Shown here one piece after another: positions 52,540 through 63,649 of a stretch of 64,000 nucleotides of DNA. The stretch covers positions 475,764 to 539,763 of the forward strand of contig KV423914.1 of assembly GCA_001632435.1 (NCBI GenBank), read 5' to 3'. The notes beneath the pieces were generated by a model. The model saw nothing but the letters and a program-made list of their open reading frames with translations. It was not told the origin of the DNA and did not search any database. Position 1 is the first letter of the stretch; each line of letters begins with the position of its first letter. The stretch is from Calocera cornea HHB12733. Lineage: Eukaryota > Basidiomycota > Dacrymycetes > Dacrymycetales > Dacrymycetaceae. The translations under genes and the position numbers were made by a program.

Positions 52540-53492
52540 CATTGTGCAACGTAGTACAGTGTGTGCAGTTTAGTCGATACAGTATATTTGCTCAATAGGA
52601 AGGTGTGAGAGAGGCGGCGAGAGCGAAGGGGGGGCGATGGGGGCGATGAACGGGTAGCGGGATAGGACGGAGGTGAGGTCGGGTCCGGGAAGGTGCGTCT
52701 CATATAGCGGTCAGCAAGGCAGTCGCACATTGCTTCCGGTGCACACTCGGTTGACACCATTATTCCTGTCATCGCGCTCATCGGACAATCACCGACGACT
52801 CTGGTCAATCAGCGAGATTCTTCGGCGTCTGCTGCGGCAGAATGTAGCCGTCGTTCAATGGATCATACAGGTTGGGCGTTGCGATGTACAGGAACACCAC
52901 TCCGTCGGGGGTAGACTGCCGACCACCGCCGCAGCCCGTTCGTATTTCGGGAAATGTGCCCTGTCTCTTGATTGTTCTACTCCTAACCGCGCTGCGGGCG
53001 ATGCCGAAGCGATGCCTTTGATTCTCGCTCTCCTGTCTCGTCAGTCATATTTGTCAATTCACGACAGCAATGCAAGGCTGCCGTCGCACGAATGATTGAC
53101 AGTGCGCGTTCCATCCCATCTAGTTTGAGCGCAAAATACTGAGTAGAGTCAGAGCCAAGACCGACGTACTGGGAACCAATCTCAGGCATTACATAATTTC
53201 ATATCGACCAGAAGAAGCAAGGGAGGGTCTTGTGACGTCCGCTTATAGCCCCTTGTTTCCCTACGGCGACATTGCCGTCCGAGATATCACCATATATGGT
53301 CGTGAACGTGCGGGGACCGCCTGCCCGTTCGGACCGGGTGCTACCCTGCCTTCTCCGGCAACGCGCAGCATTCATGCCTCACGACCGCAAGCACTATCTA
53401 TGATACGGGGACAACACATTGCATTCTTTATTCAGTTACTCATTGTTACAGCGAGAGATCGGCTTGACGGATGGGCGGGATGTAGAGACGGC
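52540..53492. other. intergenic
   Basis: About 950 bp between the Ubc8 start and the first CipC-like gene. It holds the Ubc8 promoter and the 3' UTR of the CipC-like gene. Open frames on both strands are short and have no recognisable product. Confidence 0.35.
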
Positions 53493-53979
53493 TTAGTACT
53501 GGCCGCTCTGAGCGAGCTGGTCCTGAACCTGCTGGGTCGCGTCGTACTTGGCCTTCTCCTTGTCGATGAAGTCAAGACCCTGGACAGTGGCATGGTCAGC
53601 GATATCAGAAACTCCGACAGGTCGGTGCTCACCCTCGTCTCAACCTCGCGGTCGACGAACGCGCCAGCGAAGCCAGCGAGGAGTGCCTTGGCCTCGTCGT
53701 GAGAAGGGGGCTGGCCGTTCTCTGCAGATCGGCATCAGTAGACAGGACGGGATGAAGCCGAGCGGTAGCAACCCACCTTCACAGTGCTTCTCGTAGGCAC
53801 GATCAGCCTCGTAGGCAGCGGCGCCGGCGATCAGCTCGTGGCTCAAGGACGCCTGGTGGTCGTCCTGGGTGGCCTGGTAGGCCTGAGCCTGATCGGAGTC
53901 CTGTGAGAAGGGGGGGGGGGGGGGTCAGTCATGATAGGGGTTAGATGTGGAAGGAACGCACATCACCGAACCAACCCAT
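53493..53979 (-). CDS. CipC-like protein (DUF3759), copy 1
   Basis: Four exons on the minus strand give about 105 residues: MGWFGD, then DSDQAQAYQATQDDHQASLS, HELIAGAAAYEADRAYEKHC, ENGQPPSHDEAKALLAGFAG, AFVDREVETRG and LDFIDKEKAKYDATQQVQDQ, ending LAQSGQY. The WFGDDS start, HELIAGAAAYEA block and DEAKALLAGFxGAFVDREVE block define the CipC/DUF3759 family of small soluble fungal proteins. CipC was named in Aspergillus as induced by the antibiotic concanamycin A; in basidiomycetes relatives are often abundant and stress- or wood-induced. Molecular function is unknown. A C15 tract (on the coding strand) sits in intron 1 just before the acceptor. A TATATAA box lies about 84 bp upstream of the ATG. 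Confidence 0.88.
53910..53924 (+). repeat. mononucleotide run of 15 G
   Basis: Fifteen G residues on the + strand; on the gene's strand they form a polypyrimidine tract next to the 3' splice site of intron 1 in CipC-like copy 1. Likely variable in length. Confidence 0.9.
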
Positions 53980-54060
53980 TGTTAGATTTCGAAGTGTTGT
54001 AGTTTGGCAAGGGAAACGTGAAGGAGGAGGGCGAGGTCGAATTGGGGTGGAGAACAGGGC

Positions 54061-54067
54061 TTATATA
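54061..54067 (-). promoter_or_regulatory. TATA box of CipC-like copy 1
   Basis: TTATATA on the + strand, read as TATATAA on the minus strand, 82-88 bp upstream of the ATG at 53979. The same element is at a matching distance in copies 2 and 3. Confidence 0.65.
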
Positions 54068-54628
54068 CGGTGGGGTGGGTGCGCCGATAGAAGCCTGTCC
54101 CTACCCTCAAACACGAGGCGGTCACATCATTGCAGTGCGCAACGAGAAGACCCGGTCGCGAGTGTGACGCTATTGTTGGAGCATGCTTCGCGGTCGGGGT
54201 TCAACGATTGAGGCGTATCGTAACCATCAGCACTGACCCCTGTGTGAGGCATGCATGCTCGAGGCGGGGTCTGAGTGACGACCATCATCGAAGCCGGCAG
54301 ACCGGAAACCAACGCCAGTCATGACATAAGAGCCAGGTTCAGAGGATGGTCCTGTGATATCCGCATATGGCGACTGCCTTCCTCAGGGCGGCGAGGCTGG
54401 AATGTCGCCAAATATAGAAGTCAACGTGTTGGGAACGCCAAGCGCACCGCAGTGCAACGTGGGCAACCCTATCGCCTTCGGCAGCGGACCGACGAAGACG
54501 CGCCGCCGCAAACGCAACGCCAGCTAGCCCCCTATAAAGGACAGTACTAATAAACGGTCGTATTCTTTATTTCAGTTCATCGTTGTTACAGCTAGATCTC
54601 GACTGGGCAGTCGTCTGGCGCGGACGGC

Positions 54629-55112
54629 TTAGTACTGGCCGCTCTGAGCGAGGCCTTGCTCAGCATGCTGCCTGGCCTGGTGCTTGGCCTTCTCCTTGTC
54701 AATGAAGTCGAGGCCCTGAACATCGGCATTAGTGACAGCTCAGGTTCGAGAAGTAGAGTGCTCACCCTGGTCTCGACCTCGCGATCGACGAAGGCACCAA
54801 CGAAGCCAGCGAGGAGAGCCTTGGCTTCATCGTGGGAAGCGGGCTGGCCATTCTCTACAGGTGGGCATCAGTGGACAGAACGAGATAGAACCGACTGGCA
54901 GCAACTCACGCTCGCAGTGCTTCTCGTAGGCACGATCAGCCTCGTAGGCGGCGGCGCCAGCGATCAGCTCGTGCGTCCAGGAAGCTTCATGAGGCTGCGT
55001 GTTCTGGACAGTGTTGTAGGCCTGAGCCTGGGAGGAGTTCTGTGAGGATGGAAACGGTCAGCGATGACAGCGGTTGGATGGGGAGTGTACCCACATCATC
55101 GAACCAACCCAT
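54629..55112 (-). CDS. CipC-like protein (DUF3759), copy 2
   Basis: Same four-exon arrangement as the neighbouring copies, about 106 residues. MGWFDD, then NSSQAQAYNTVQNTQPHEAS, WTHELIAGAAAYEADRAYEK, HCENGQPASHDEAKALLAG, FVGAFVDREVETRGLDFIDK, ending EKAKHQARQHAEQGLAQSGQ then Tyr. It differs from copy 1 mainly in the linker after WFDD (NSSQAQ versus DSDQAQ) and in the last 20 residues. Intron positions are the same as in the other copies, which shows tandem duplication of an already spliced gene structure. Function unknown, see copy 1. Confidence 0.88.
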
Positions 55113-55190
55113 TGCTAGAGAGGTGTTGTAGTCTGGTATTGAAGAGTGAGAAGGGCAAGGGCAAGGTGGAACGGGCGACGAGGGCAGGGT

Positions 55191-55197
55191 TTATATA
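55191..55197 (-). promoter_or_regulatory. TATA box of CipC-like copy 2
   Basis: TTATATA on the + strand (TATATAA on the gene's strand), about 80 bp upstream of the ATG at 55112. Confidence 0.65.
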
Positions 55198-55600
55198 CGT
55201 GCCGGGTTGGCCCAGTCCGAGGGCGGTGAAGCTAGCGCATTCGAGAAGATCGCGTTGCAAGGGTGCCGCCGTCGGTTTGAAACAAGCCTCATGGACCCGG
55301 GTTTAACGATTGATGCGCCCCGTAAGGGATGGGCACTGCCCGGCCGGCGGGTGCCGACTCACTGGAATCGCATCAGGTATTACATAAGACATAGCTGGTC
55401 TGGACGTGTCGCGCACGCCAAGCGCGTCGTCTCCGCTTGGCGCCCCTACCACCCTGTCCCTTTCCTCACCGGCAACAAGCAGACTCACGCGGCCACGTCT
55501 ACAACTTCTGCGGGAAACGGCAAAACGATTGCATTCTTTATTCAATTCGACTTTGTTACAGAGGTACCGGACTTAGTGGACCGGCGACAAGTGGAGTAGC

Positions 55601-56078
55601 CTAATACTGGCCGCTCTGAGAGAGACCCTGCTCGGCCTGCTGCTTAGCGGAGTGCTTGGCCCTCTCCTTGTCGATGAAGCTCAGGCCCTACACCTCAACA
55701 TCAGCAGTGGCTCAGGGCCAGGATAGAATGCTCTCACCCTAGTCTCGACCTCGCGGTCGACGAAAGCGCCAGCGAAGCCGGCGAGGAGTGCCTTGGCCTC
55801 GTCGTGGGAAGCGGGCTGGCCGTTCTCTATGAGAAGCCGTCAGCAGGCTCCATCGCATCCCACGCACAACTCACGCTCAACATGCTTCTCATAGGCGCGG
55901 TCGGCCTCATAGGCAGCGGCGCCAGCGATGAGCTCGTGGGTCCAGGAAGCCTGATGGGGATCCGTAGTCTTGACGGTGTTGTAGGCCTGAGCCTGGGAAG
56001 AGTTCTGTGGATGGGCGCGGTCAGCGATGATAAGGGTTAGATGTAGAGGAGGGAACGCGCATCATCGAACCAGCCCAT
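55601..56078 (-). CDS. CipC-like protein (DUF3759), copy 3
   Basis: Four exons, about 107 residues. MGWFDD, then NSSQAQAYNTVKTTDPHQAS, WTHELIAGAAAYEADRAYEK, HVE, NGQPASHDEAKALLAGFAGA, FVDREVETR and GLSFIDKERAKHSAKQQAEQ, ending GLSQSGQY. Copy 3 is closest to copy 2 by eye: both keep NSSQAQAYNTV, while copy 1 has DSDQAQAYQAT. In copy 3 the residue after EKH is Val rather than Cys, so the cysteine is not essential to the family. The gene has its own TATA box. It is the most upstream gene of the tandem array in transcription direction. Confidence 0.88.
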
Positions 56079-56162
56079 TGTTAGATAAATGTATAGAAGT
56101 TGGTGGTTTGGTGGTGAAGCGTAAAGGGGAATGGCGACACTTGGTGGTGATGAGGACGGTGC

Positions 56163-56169
56163 TTATATA
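56163..56169 (-). promoter_or_regulatory. TATA box of CipC-like copy 3
   Basis: TTATATA on the + strand (TATATAA on the gene's strand), about 86 bp upstream of the ATG at 56078. Confidence 0.65.
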
Positions 56170-56967
56170 CCCTTTGGGGCTGACCTCTAGTCCGGCTCCG
56201 GGATGTGACCCTGTCACGTCATAACTTGCGCGACATGAGAGCCGGTTGCAGTGTGCCGCTAGTCTATTCAAAGCAAGCTTTCACCAGCGGGTGGAAACAG
56301 GTGAGACCTCCCGTAGCGCTTTTACCACCGGCCCATGTACGTGTGCTGCGGATGGGGGCCCATACCCTCAGGGTCTACGTAACCATTCACGGGTCGATCC
56401 TCCCCACATATCGAGCTATATCTGAGGCTAGATACGCGATACTCCCGGAGCACTGCGCTGTGCACAATGAGTTTCGCGTAATGGAGCCAGTAGTATCAGG
56501 AACATCCGAAGTCCAAATGCCGTCAATCGCGGCACACGTCATCTCGCGCAGTGTTCGAAGCGACGGGGATTCCCGCTGGCCTCGGGGAGACGCATGTCCA
56601 CTGGGGCCGGACAATGGTCTGCCCCTAAGAGCTTCTCACGAGCCATTCTATCTACCGGGGTTGGGACAGCCTCGAAACTATCCATGGAACGAATTGAACA
56701 ACCGGCACCTACTGGCGCGTGTCGAGAGTGGAGTGGTCCGCGAAACAGAGACCCACGGAACGGGGCGTAATGACCCCAATCCCTGACTAGAAGACGCGCA
56801 ATGTAACCGCACCCGCGTCATGGGGGTCACGGAGGCAGACCCCCAATGCCCCTTCCAAGAAAGGAAATGCCCTGGTTGCAAGAATTCACGCTTTGAACTT
56901 TTTGCTCCCGTTGCGTCTTTGCCCTACTCGCGCCGCCCTCCTCAACTGCACAGTACCCATTGTCAAC
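56170..56967. other. intergenic, no gene seen
   Basis: Between CipC-like copy 3 and Nhp2, whose starts face away from each other. A 193-codon open frame at 56205-56786 on the + strand lacks any recognisable feature and is probably chance. The final 100 bp are C/T-rich and precede the Nhp2 ATG. Confidence 0.4.
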
Positions 56968-57773
56968 ATGCCCAAGGACGTGACAGGCAAGGACAAAAAG
57001 GAGAAGAAAGAAAGGAAGGAGAAGAAGGAGAAGAAGGAGAAGCGGGCAAAGACGGACGAGGAGGTGTTGGACGCAGGCGATGTCACCACCATCACGGTCG
57101 ATGCCGACATGGTAGACGCTTCGTTTGCAGAGGGGTCTCCGAAAGTGAGTCCAAGATGCTATGCTCCGAGATAAATCCGCTCATGATACGTGGCTTCAGA
57201 AAGTCAAGAAGGAGGGCAAGGAAGACAAGGTCACGGTATCTATCGAAGAGCTCTCCCCGATCGCACGACCGCTCGCAGCGAAGAAGTTGTTGAAGAAGGT
57301 GCACAAGACGGTGAAGCGAGGTCCGTATTTCCTAGCTCACCGACTCTAACGCTTGCTGACCTCTCGAACAGCGTCAAAGGCCCGTCAAGTAAAGCGCGGT
57401 GTGAAGGAGGTTGTTAAGGGTATAAGGAAAGGCGACAAGGGGTATGTCACGCTTCATGCATGGTCGTGTGACCACACTGACATACATCCGAAGACTTCTT
57501 GTCCTCGCTGCCGACATCTCCCCGATCGACATCATCTCCCACCTGCCTGTGCTGTCTGAAGAGGCCGACATCCCGTACATCTTTGTGTCCTCAAAAGTTG
57601 AGCTCGGCGCAGCGAGCGCAACAAAGCGGCCAACGAGCTGTGTGCTCGTCTGCCCCGACTGGAAGCGCAAGAAGCCTGCGGCTCAGAAGGAGAATGTGGA
57701 GGAGCCGGAGGACTACAGGGAGCTATATGACGAGGTGCTGAAGGAAGTCAAGAGTCTTGTAAGCGCTCAATAA
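56968..57773 (+). CDS. NHP2: H/ACA snoRNP protein Nhp2 (L7Ae family)
   Basis: Four exons, about 215 residues. The N-terminus is a Lys/Glu-rich stretch (MPKDVTGKDKKEKKERKEKK and on), a likely nucleolar signal, longer than in yeast Nhp2 (156 residues in total). The L7Ae domain reads IARPLAAKKLLKKVHKTVKR, then ASKARQVKRGVKEVVKGIRK, GDKGLLVLAADISPIDIISH, LPVLSEEADIPYIFVSSKVE, LGAASATKRPTSCVLVC. RGVKEVVKGIRKGxKG and LAADISPIDxISHLP are diagnostic. Nhp2 binds the snoRNA in H/ACA particles that guide pseudouridylation and rRNA processing. The close paralogue Snu13 lacks the N-terminal extension, so Nhp2 is preferred. An in-frame ATG at 56893 is upstream but less likely. Confidence 0.93.
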
Positions 57774-58360
57774 CACGGTGTTGAGTGCTTGTGCTCATCC
57801 TAGTGCCCAGGACGATCACATCGTATATTGATCAACTGGATCAAATTGGCTTCCAAATGCTACTGGTCCGATAGCATCTGACAGCATATCTTCTCCTGTG
57901 TCGAACGGCTCTACTTCGGTCACACATTCGTGGCATGTCGTTGCTATTTCCTGCATTGTACCATACCTGCGTAGTAGGGACCTGAGTTTTTCCGCCGTGA
58001 CAGATTCGGGTTTAATGTATTGCCAACCGCACTGCACCATAACCGCGGCACATCGATGCTAGTTTATCTCTAAGCCACACAGATAGATAGCCCTACTGCC
58101 AAGCGTGCTTCGGGACCGGCCTGAACAGAAATGCATGCTGGGAACATGGAGAAACAGCGGCTCGGCGACTTGGAGTTTCCACGTAGAGAAAGGCTCCGAA
58201 GGGGGACGGAGGCTGAATGGGACGGTATTGCTTCTCCCGTTTGGATTTTAGTCCAGCAAGTTCCCCTGGCCTCCTCCCCCAAGGACAACCATCATCTCCG
58301 TTTCCTCTCTCTTGCTGGTGCCATCTTGTCACTCTCTCTATCCCGTCGGCATCATAAAAA
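57774..58360. promoter_or_regulatory. intergenic, upstream region of Bfr1
   Basis: About 590 bp. The last 100 bp are pyrimidine-rich, with CTCTCTCTATCCC and then CATAAAAA immediately before the ATG at 58361. No gene is supported. Confidence 0.4.
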
Positions 58361-60288
58361 ATGGCATCCACCGCAACCGCTAAGGCTCCTAAGCAAAAGT
58401 CTGGCTCCAAGAACGCAGGCAAGGGCAAGGCGACGGGCTCGTCTGCCCCCGCCCCTGCTGCCGAGAAGATCGAGGCCCCGGCTGCTGCTGCCGAGGGCGA
58501 AGAGGCCCACTCTGTTGCTTTGGGTGCGCACGGTCGCCCGGATCAGGCTGCGTACAACGCCGAGCAGGAGAAGTACAAGGCAGAGATTGCCGCTGCTCAG
58601 GAGCAACTGGTGCGAGACCCTGCTTTCCGTCCCCTCTGTGCATTGTGCTCATTGGAGTTTAGAACGCTGTTCGCCAAAAGCTTGGTGGCGGCGGAAAGGA
58701 TGGTCCTCAGGCCGAGCGTCGTCAGGCTCTCCGCAAGGAGCAGGACGGTCTTCGGGATCAGCAGGCAAAGATCAAGGACAGCCGCGGCAAGATCCTCTCG
58801 CAGATCAAGGCATCAGGGGACATCATCACGAAGAAGGCAAGTCTTCCACTCCGACATTACTCACTCATTCTCACGTAATAACCTATTCTAGATCGAGTCT
58901 CTGAAGCTGCAGAAAGCCAAGACACCGTTCAAAACTACTGCTGAACTCGACGCTCGCATTTCGTGAGTCTGCTTGTATGCTGATCGGTTTGGGCACTAAA
59001 CATATGCTCTAGTCAACTCGAGAAGCAGGTCGATTCTGGCAGCATGAAAGTTGTCGATGAGAAGCGTGCGCTAGCTGAGATCTCCAGCATTCGCCGTCTG
59101 AGGAAGACTTTCGAGGGTTTCCAGGGCGAGGAAGATGCCATTGCTGCGGAAAGAGCGAAGGTGAGCCGTTGTCTTCTATGACGAAAGAAGCTATACTCAC
59201 ATTGTGTTCAGATCGATGAGCTGAAGAAGAAGCTCGATGATCCCGAGTCCAAGTCCATCTCTGAACGTTACGAGGCCATCCGTGACGAGCTCCAGGCCAT
59301 TCAGAAGGAGGGTGACGAGTTGTATGCTTCGCGGACCAAGATCATCGAAGAGCGTAACGCCCTGCAAGACAAGGTCAACGCACTGTGGACCAAGCGGAAA
59401 GAATCGATTGCGCAGTTCCAGGAGGCTAAGAGCAAGTACTTCGCCAAGCAGCAGGAGGAGCGGCAGAGGCGGGAGGAACGGTACCGGCAACAGCGCGCGT
59501 TGGAGGAGGCGGAGCGTATCAAGGAGGTCACCGAGCGCTTGCGTGAGGAGGCACAGCTCCCCGCCTACCAATCGCAGATCGAGGACTGTCAGACTCTTAT
59601 CGACTACTTCAATGTCCGGATGAATGGAGGGACCGCCCCTCCTCCGACAACTACCGCGGGCGCTGCTGCTGTTGCCCATGCCGATATCGTTGGTGTCAAG
59701 AGCCTCGAGCTGCGTCAGGTGGACGCCGAGCCCGAGGGAATGGTTGTTCGCAAAAAGAAGGGCGAGGAGGAGGCCGCGTACTTTGTTGGTGGGAAGAAAG
59801 GCAAGAAGGGCTCCAAGCCTACGAACGGTCATACCAACGGTACCGTTGCTCATGAGGCAAAGCCTACCGAGGGTAAATTGAACCTGCCATTCGGTACCCT
59901 CACCGCCCTTCTCGAGCTTTCCATCCCTCCGCCCACTTCCATCGAGGACATCCCTCAGACCATCGAGAACCTGCAAAAGAAAAAGGCGTACTTTGTTGCT
60001 ATCCAACCAAAAGCGACCAAGGATCAGATTGCCAAGGCTGAAGCGGAGATCAAACGTCTTCAGAAAAAGCTGGATGCCATGACCGTCAATGGCGATGCTA
60101 AGGAGGATGAGGCTACTGCCGATGCCCCCGAGGCTCTGCCACCGAACGGCAACGGCGAGAAGCCCGCCGAGCCTGCGTCGACACCCGCCGTTGCCGACAC
60201 CCTATCGATTGGTGTTCCTTCCGAGGCAGTAGATCAGGAGCTGGAGGTTGTCAAGGAGGGCGATGAAGGCGCCGAGGAGGCATCATAG
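58361..60288 (+). CDS. BFR1: nuclear segregation protein Bfr1 (mRNA-binding coiled coil)
   Basis: Five exons encode about 545 residues. After an Ala/Lys-rich start come long coiled coils: YNAEQEKYKAEIAAAQEQL, AVRQKLGGGGKDGPQAERRQ, ALRKEQDGLRDQQAKIKDSR, KIESLKLQKAKTPFKTTAEL, then DARISQLEKQVDSGSMKVVD, EKRALAEISSIRRLRKTF and IDELKKKLDDPESKSISERY. After ALWTKRKESIAQFQEAKSKY the central basic coiled coil leads to QIEDCQTLIDYFN. The C-terminal part has LPFGTLTALLELSIPPPTS and an acidic end. FKTxxELDxxIxxLExxVDSGxMKLVDEKKxLxEISxLxR is the Bfr1 signature. Bfr1 associates with polysomes and the Scp160 mRNP on the ER and affects ploidy and secretion in yeast. Confidence 0.92.
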
Positions 60289-60775
60289 GATATTACCGAG
60301 CACTTTATCACTTTGGTTCCGGGCTTTCTATGGATAATGAAGACCAGTTGGCGCTGTATTTGATGTAGTGTATATTTTGAATATCGCCCCTCCTCATTCT
60401 TTCTACATTGCTATCTGCGATCGGACTTGTTATGCCGAACAAGCGAAAGGAGAGATGCGCGAAAGACGTAAAGACAGGAGGCACCAGGCAACTTCGGCCC
60501 GAGAAAGGGAGAAAGGAAGACAACACAAAGCAGCCGTTTAGACTGGTATACGGGCAGAGAAGCAAAGACTAGGCGCTAGTCGGGGAGCTAAGGGTAACGT
60601 AGAAAGCAAGATGAAAAGAAATCCTACAACGACCAAACTCGTACATTGCTACATGTTCTTCTTGCTGACTTGGGGGAATACTTGTCGGTGTGGTGGGTGA
60701 CGTACCATTATAGATCCACAGAAGGGGAATGTGGTTGTCCGCGGCGTGAAAGTAACCCAAAAGCGAGAACGGAGA
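60289..60775. other. intergenic, convergent 3' ends
   Basis: About 490 bp between the stops of Bfr1 (plus strand) and the RFX gene (minus strand). AT-richer than the flanking coding sequence; it must hold both 3' UTRs. No gene is supported. Confidence 0.4.
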
Positions 60776-63649
60776 TCAGCTCTGCTGGTGCTGCGAGCGG
60801 GGCGAAGCGGTCGTCACGGCCGTGACGTCGCCCTCGACCTTTGGCACAGGCTGATGCTGAGGTGTGCCAGTGACATTTGGCATGCTGTAGTCATGCGTAT
60901 ATTCCTCGACGTCGAACGAGCCTCCGCCAGGCGTCGCATATTCAGGGAATGCGCTGCTGGCCGAGGACATCGAGGACATGGCAGACATCAGGCTCTCGAC
61001 GCCTGCGTTGGGCGAAACAGCATTCGTGCTTCCAGCCGCCGCGTCGAGATTGGAGAAGTCCAGAGATCCGAGGGGGAAGTTGAACCCGGCTCCAGGTGCC
61101 GACGCATCGAGAGACTCGGAATAGGCGTTATCGGCCGTCAGGGCGGCCATCATAGTGCTGGAAGTGGTGGGCTGAGCTGGTGCGGGCTGCGTGCCTGGCT
61201 GGAAGGGCTGCATATACTCGTTGGGGAACATATCGTCACCCGGCATGGGCGACATGTTGAGGTACTGCTGGTGAGGATCGACAGAAGCGGCGACGCTATT
61301 CGTGGACAGGGCGACATTGCGCAGTACCTGTAGAGCAATCCAATCGCTGATGAGATAATCAGCATGTGATACGTCTGATAGCGGCTGCTGACTCACTCAA
61401 GGAACAGCTTCAGAATTTGGAAGGCACCAAAGGCAGGGTCGCTCCTGATGGTCAGATCACGCATGACCTGGCTGGTGACGAAACCCCAGCGGATCAGGAT
61501 GCTCCTCGCTTGGGAGGACTCGATCGGGCCAAAGTCACCCTGCATGATCCTGCGATACGTGTCATCGACCCACTCAGTGACGGTCCTCACTGGCTCTGGG
61601 GCGGTGTACAGGTTGGCGAGCAGCTGGGGGAACTCGGTCTCGAGGATCTGGACGAGGACCTCGTGCCGGCAGTTGCAGACGAGGGCGGTCTGGTTGCGCA
61701 CGCTGTCAAAGTCGATCTGCTGCCACGCGGTCTGCATGTCGAGGATCTGCTTCTGGTTCGTGAGCACGGAGCGGAGGGCCTGGGCGACCTGGAACATGTC
61801 GAGGCAGCGGGTGACGAGGTGTCCGAAGCGCGCGCCGAACTCGATCTTGGACTCGTAGAAGTTGGCCTGGTAGCCCTCGACGGCCGAAAGCAGGATCTTC
61901 TCCATCTTGTCCGCCATCAGCTTGAGCTGCTGCAGCGCCGTGGGCGGGAGGGGCATGAAGATCTGCGCGCGGAGCGACTCGAGGATCTCGTCGTAGAAGA
62001 CGCGGTCAGCGCGGGACATGAGCGCCTGGACCGCGGGGACGTGCACGACCTCCCTGTGCTGCGGACCGAGGCCGGTCCAGAAGGCACGGATGTTGAGCTC
62101 GAACTGGTCGAACCGGAGCTGCCGGACGGCGTCCATCAGCGAGTCCAGGTGGTTCACGAACAGGTTCCACATCTCCTGCGCCATCAGCGCCTCTGCGGTG
62201 GGAGGTCCCGTCTGCGGGCCCAGGGCCTCGGAGATATCGGGGAAGCCTTGGATCTGGCGAACAGTGGAGGGGAGCGTGCTTGTAGGGAACGGCCCTTGGG
62301 CGGGATGCGGCGACGCAGACAGGGGTGAGGGAGACGGGCCAGCGCTATACTGGCCGGTGGCGGTCGCTGGCCGACTCTGCTGCTGCTGCTGATGCATCGA
62401 CGCGCCCGTAGTAGGTGTACGATCCTCGAGCTCTCCATACTGTGCATAATGAGGATGTCCCTTGCGGAGCGTCACGCTCTGGGCCACATCGTTATCCGTG
62501 TCGTCGGATTCTTCCTCCTCCTCTTCAGAGTACTGGCCGCCCGCCATCATACGCCCGGAAGACGAGGGGCGGCCGGGGAGCGCGCTGATGTCCCATCCCT
62601 GGCTGGTGGTCGCATAGCGCTGGAGCCACTCGGCCTCGGAGGCGTTAGTGGGGCGAATCCCGCAGTCTAGCCCAAAAAGTCAGACTCTGCTCCAGTCAGT
62701 GAAGGAAGAGCGCATACAGTGATACTTGCTGTTACCACGCACACCAAGGCGGCGCGTCTTTATATTAGGGAAACAGAGACGGATCGCCTTTCCGAGCGTG
62801 GCAGTATTGATATGCGGGATCTGGTACTCCTCACAGACGCGACGGTACGACATGTACAACCCCTGTCGGGGAACATTGCCGTCCGGATAAACTTGATAGT
62901 TCGTAGTCAGCCTGCAGGCTTTGATCAGCTGGGCTCGTAAGACGATGATAAGGGACTCACCAAAGCTGAACGAACGACTGCTTGGCCCTGTCCGACGCGC
63001 TCGTCGTGGTCGCGTTCCTGACTGCCTGGGCGAGCTCCTCGAGCGTCTGCTCCGGCCCCATCATCTGCGCCATGTGCATCCCGTTGACGCGGTCGAGCGA
63101 GAAGCCCTGGGTGGCGTGCGGGTGCGCATATTGCGGGGCAGCAGGCGCATACATGCCGTAGTCCGCCTGGTGCGGGTTGGCACCCATCATGTGCGCATGC
63201 TGCTGGTGCGGCGCGGGGTACAGGTGGACGCCGCCGTTCATCATCATCTGGGACTGTGGGGGCTTGAAGTCGTTCTCGAACTCGTGGGGCGAGCGGGAGG
63301 CCGGGTCGCGTGCGTAGGGCGCTGCGGCGGTGCGGGCGTGGCGGATGTGGGATGCCTGGGGCGGGTAGGCTTTTAGCGAGTGTTGGTCCGCTGGGGAGGG
63401 GCCTGGGGAGAGACCGGGGCCGGCGGAGAGGGGGCCGAGGTGGGAGGAGGGGATGGGGAGCCCGGTGGTCGACAGCTGCAGGGGGTCGATCGGGCCCGAG
63501 TACATAGACTGGCGCGGGTTACCGAGCGGCGGGGCGGGGGCGGTCAGCGGGCGCGGGGCGGCCTTTGACGGCGAGCTGCGCGGGGTGGGGAGGAACGAGG
63601 GTGGAGCGGCCTGCGCTTTCAAGGACGGGAGGAGGACGAGTGCGGTCAT
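60776..63649 (-). CDS. RFX-family transcription factor (Rfx1/Sak1 type)
   Basis: Minus strand, about five exons, roughly 900 residues. The first 230 residues are Pro/His/Ala-rich, probably disordered. The RFX DNA-binding winged helix reads LTTNYQVYPDGNVPRQGLYM, SYRRVCEEYQIPHINTATLG, KAIRLCFPNIKTRRLGVRGN and SKYHYCGIRP, with all contact residues (NVPR...YxxxC and TRRLGxRGxSKYHY). An acidic Ser-rich linker and a Gln run (QQQQQ) follow, then a long helical region with FWTGLGPQHREVVHVPAVQA and the conserved RSILIRWGFVTSQVMRDLTI, which are dimerisation/extension blocks of the family. The C-terminus is Ser/Pro/Thr-rich. RFX factors bind X-box promoters; fungal members (Rfx1/Crt1, Sak1) regulate DNA-damage, cell-cycle and morphogenesis genes. 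Confidence 0.92.

Noticed and set aside
56205..56786. 193-codon open frame on the plus strand between CipC-like copy 3 and Nhp2
   Set aside because: No recognisable family or regular structure, and it lies in the promoter zone of both neighbours.
61366..62328. 320-codon open frame antisense to the RFX gene
   Set aside because: Shadow of the RFX coding sequence; composition (Leu, Gly, Arg, His) and lack of domain argue against coding.
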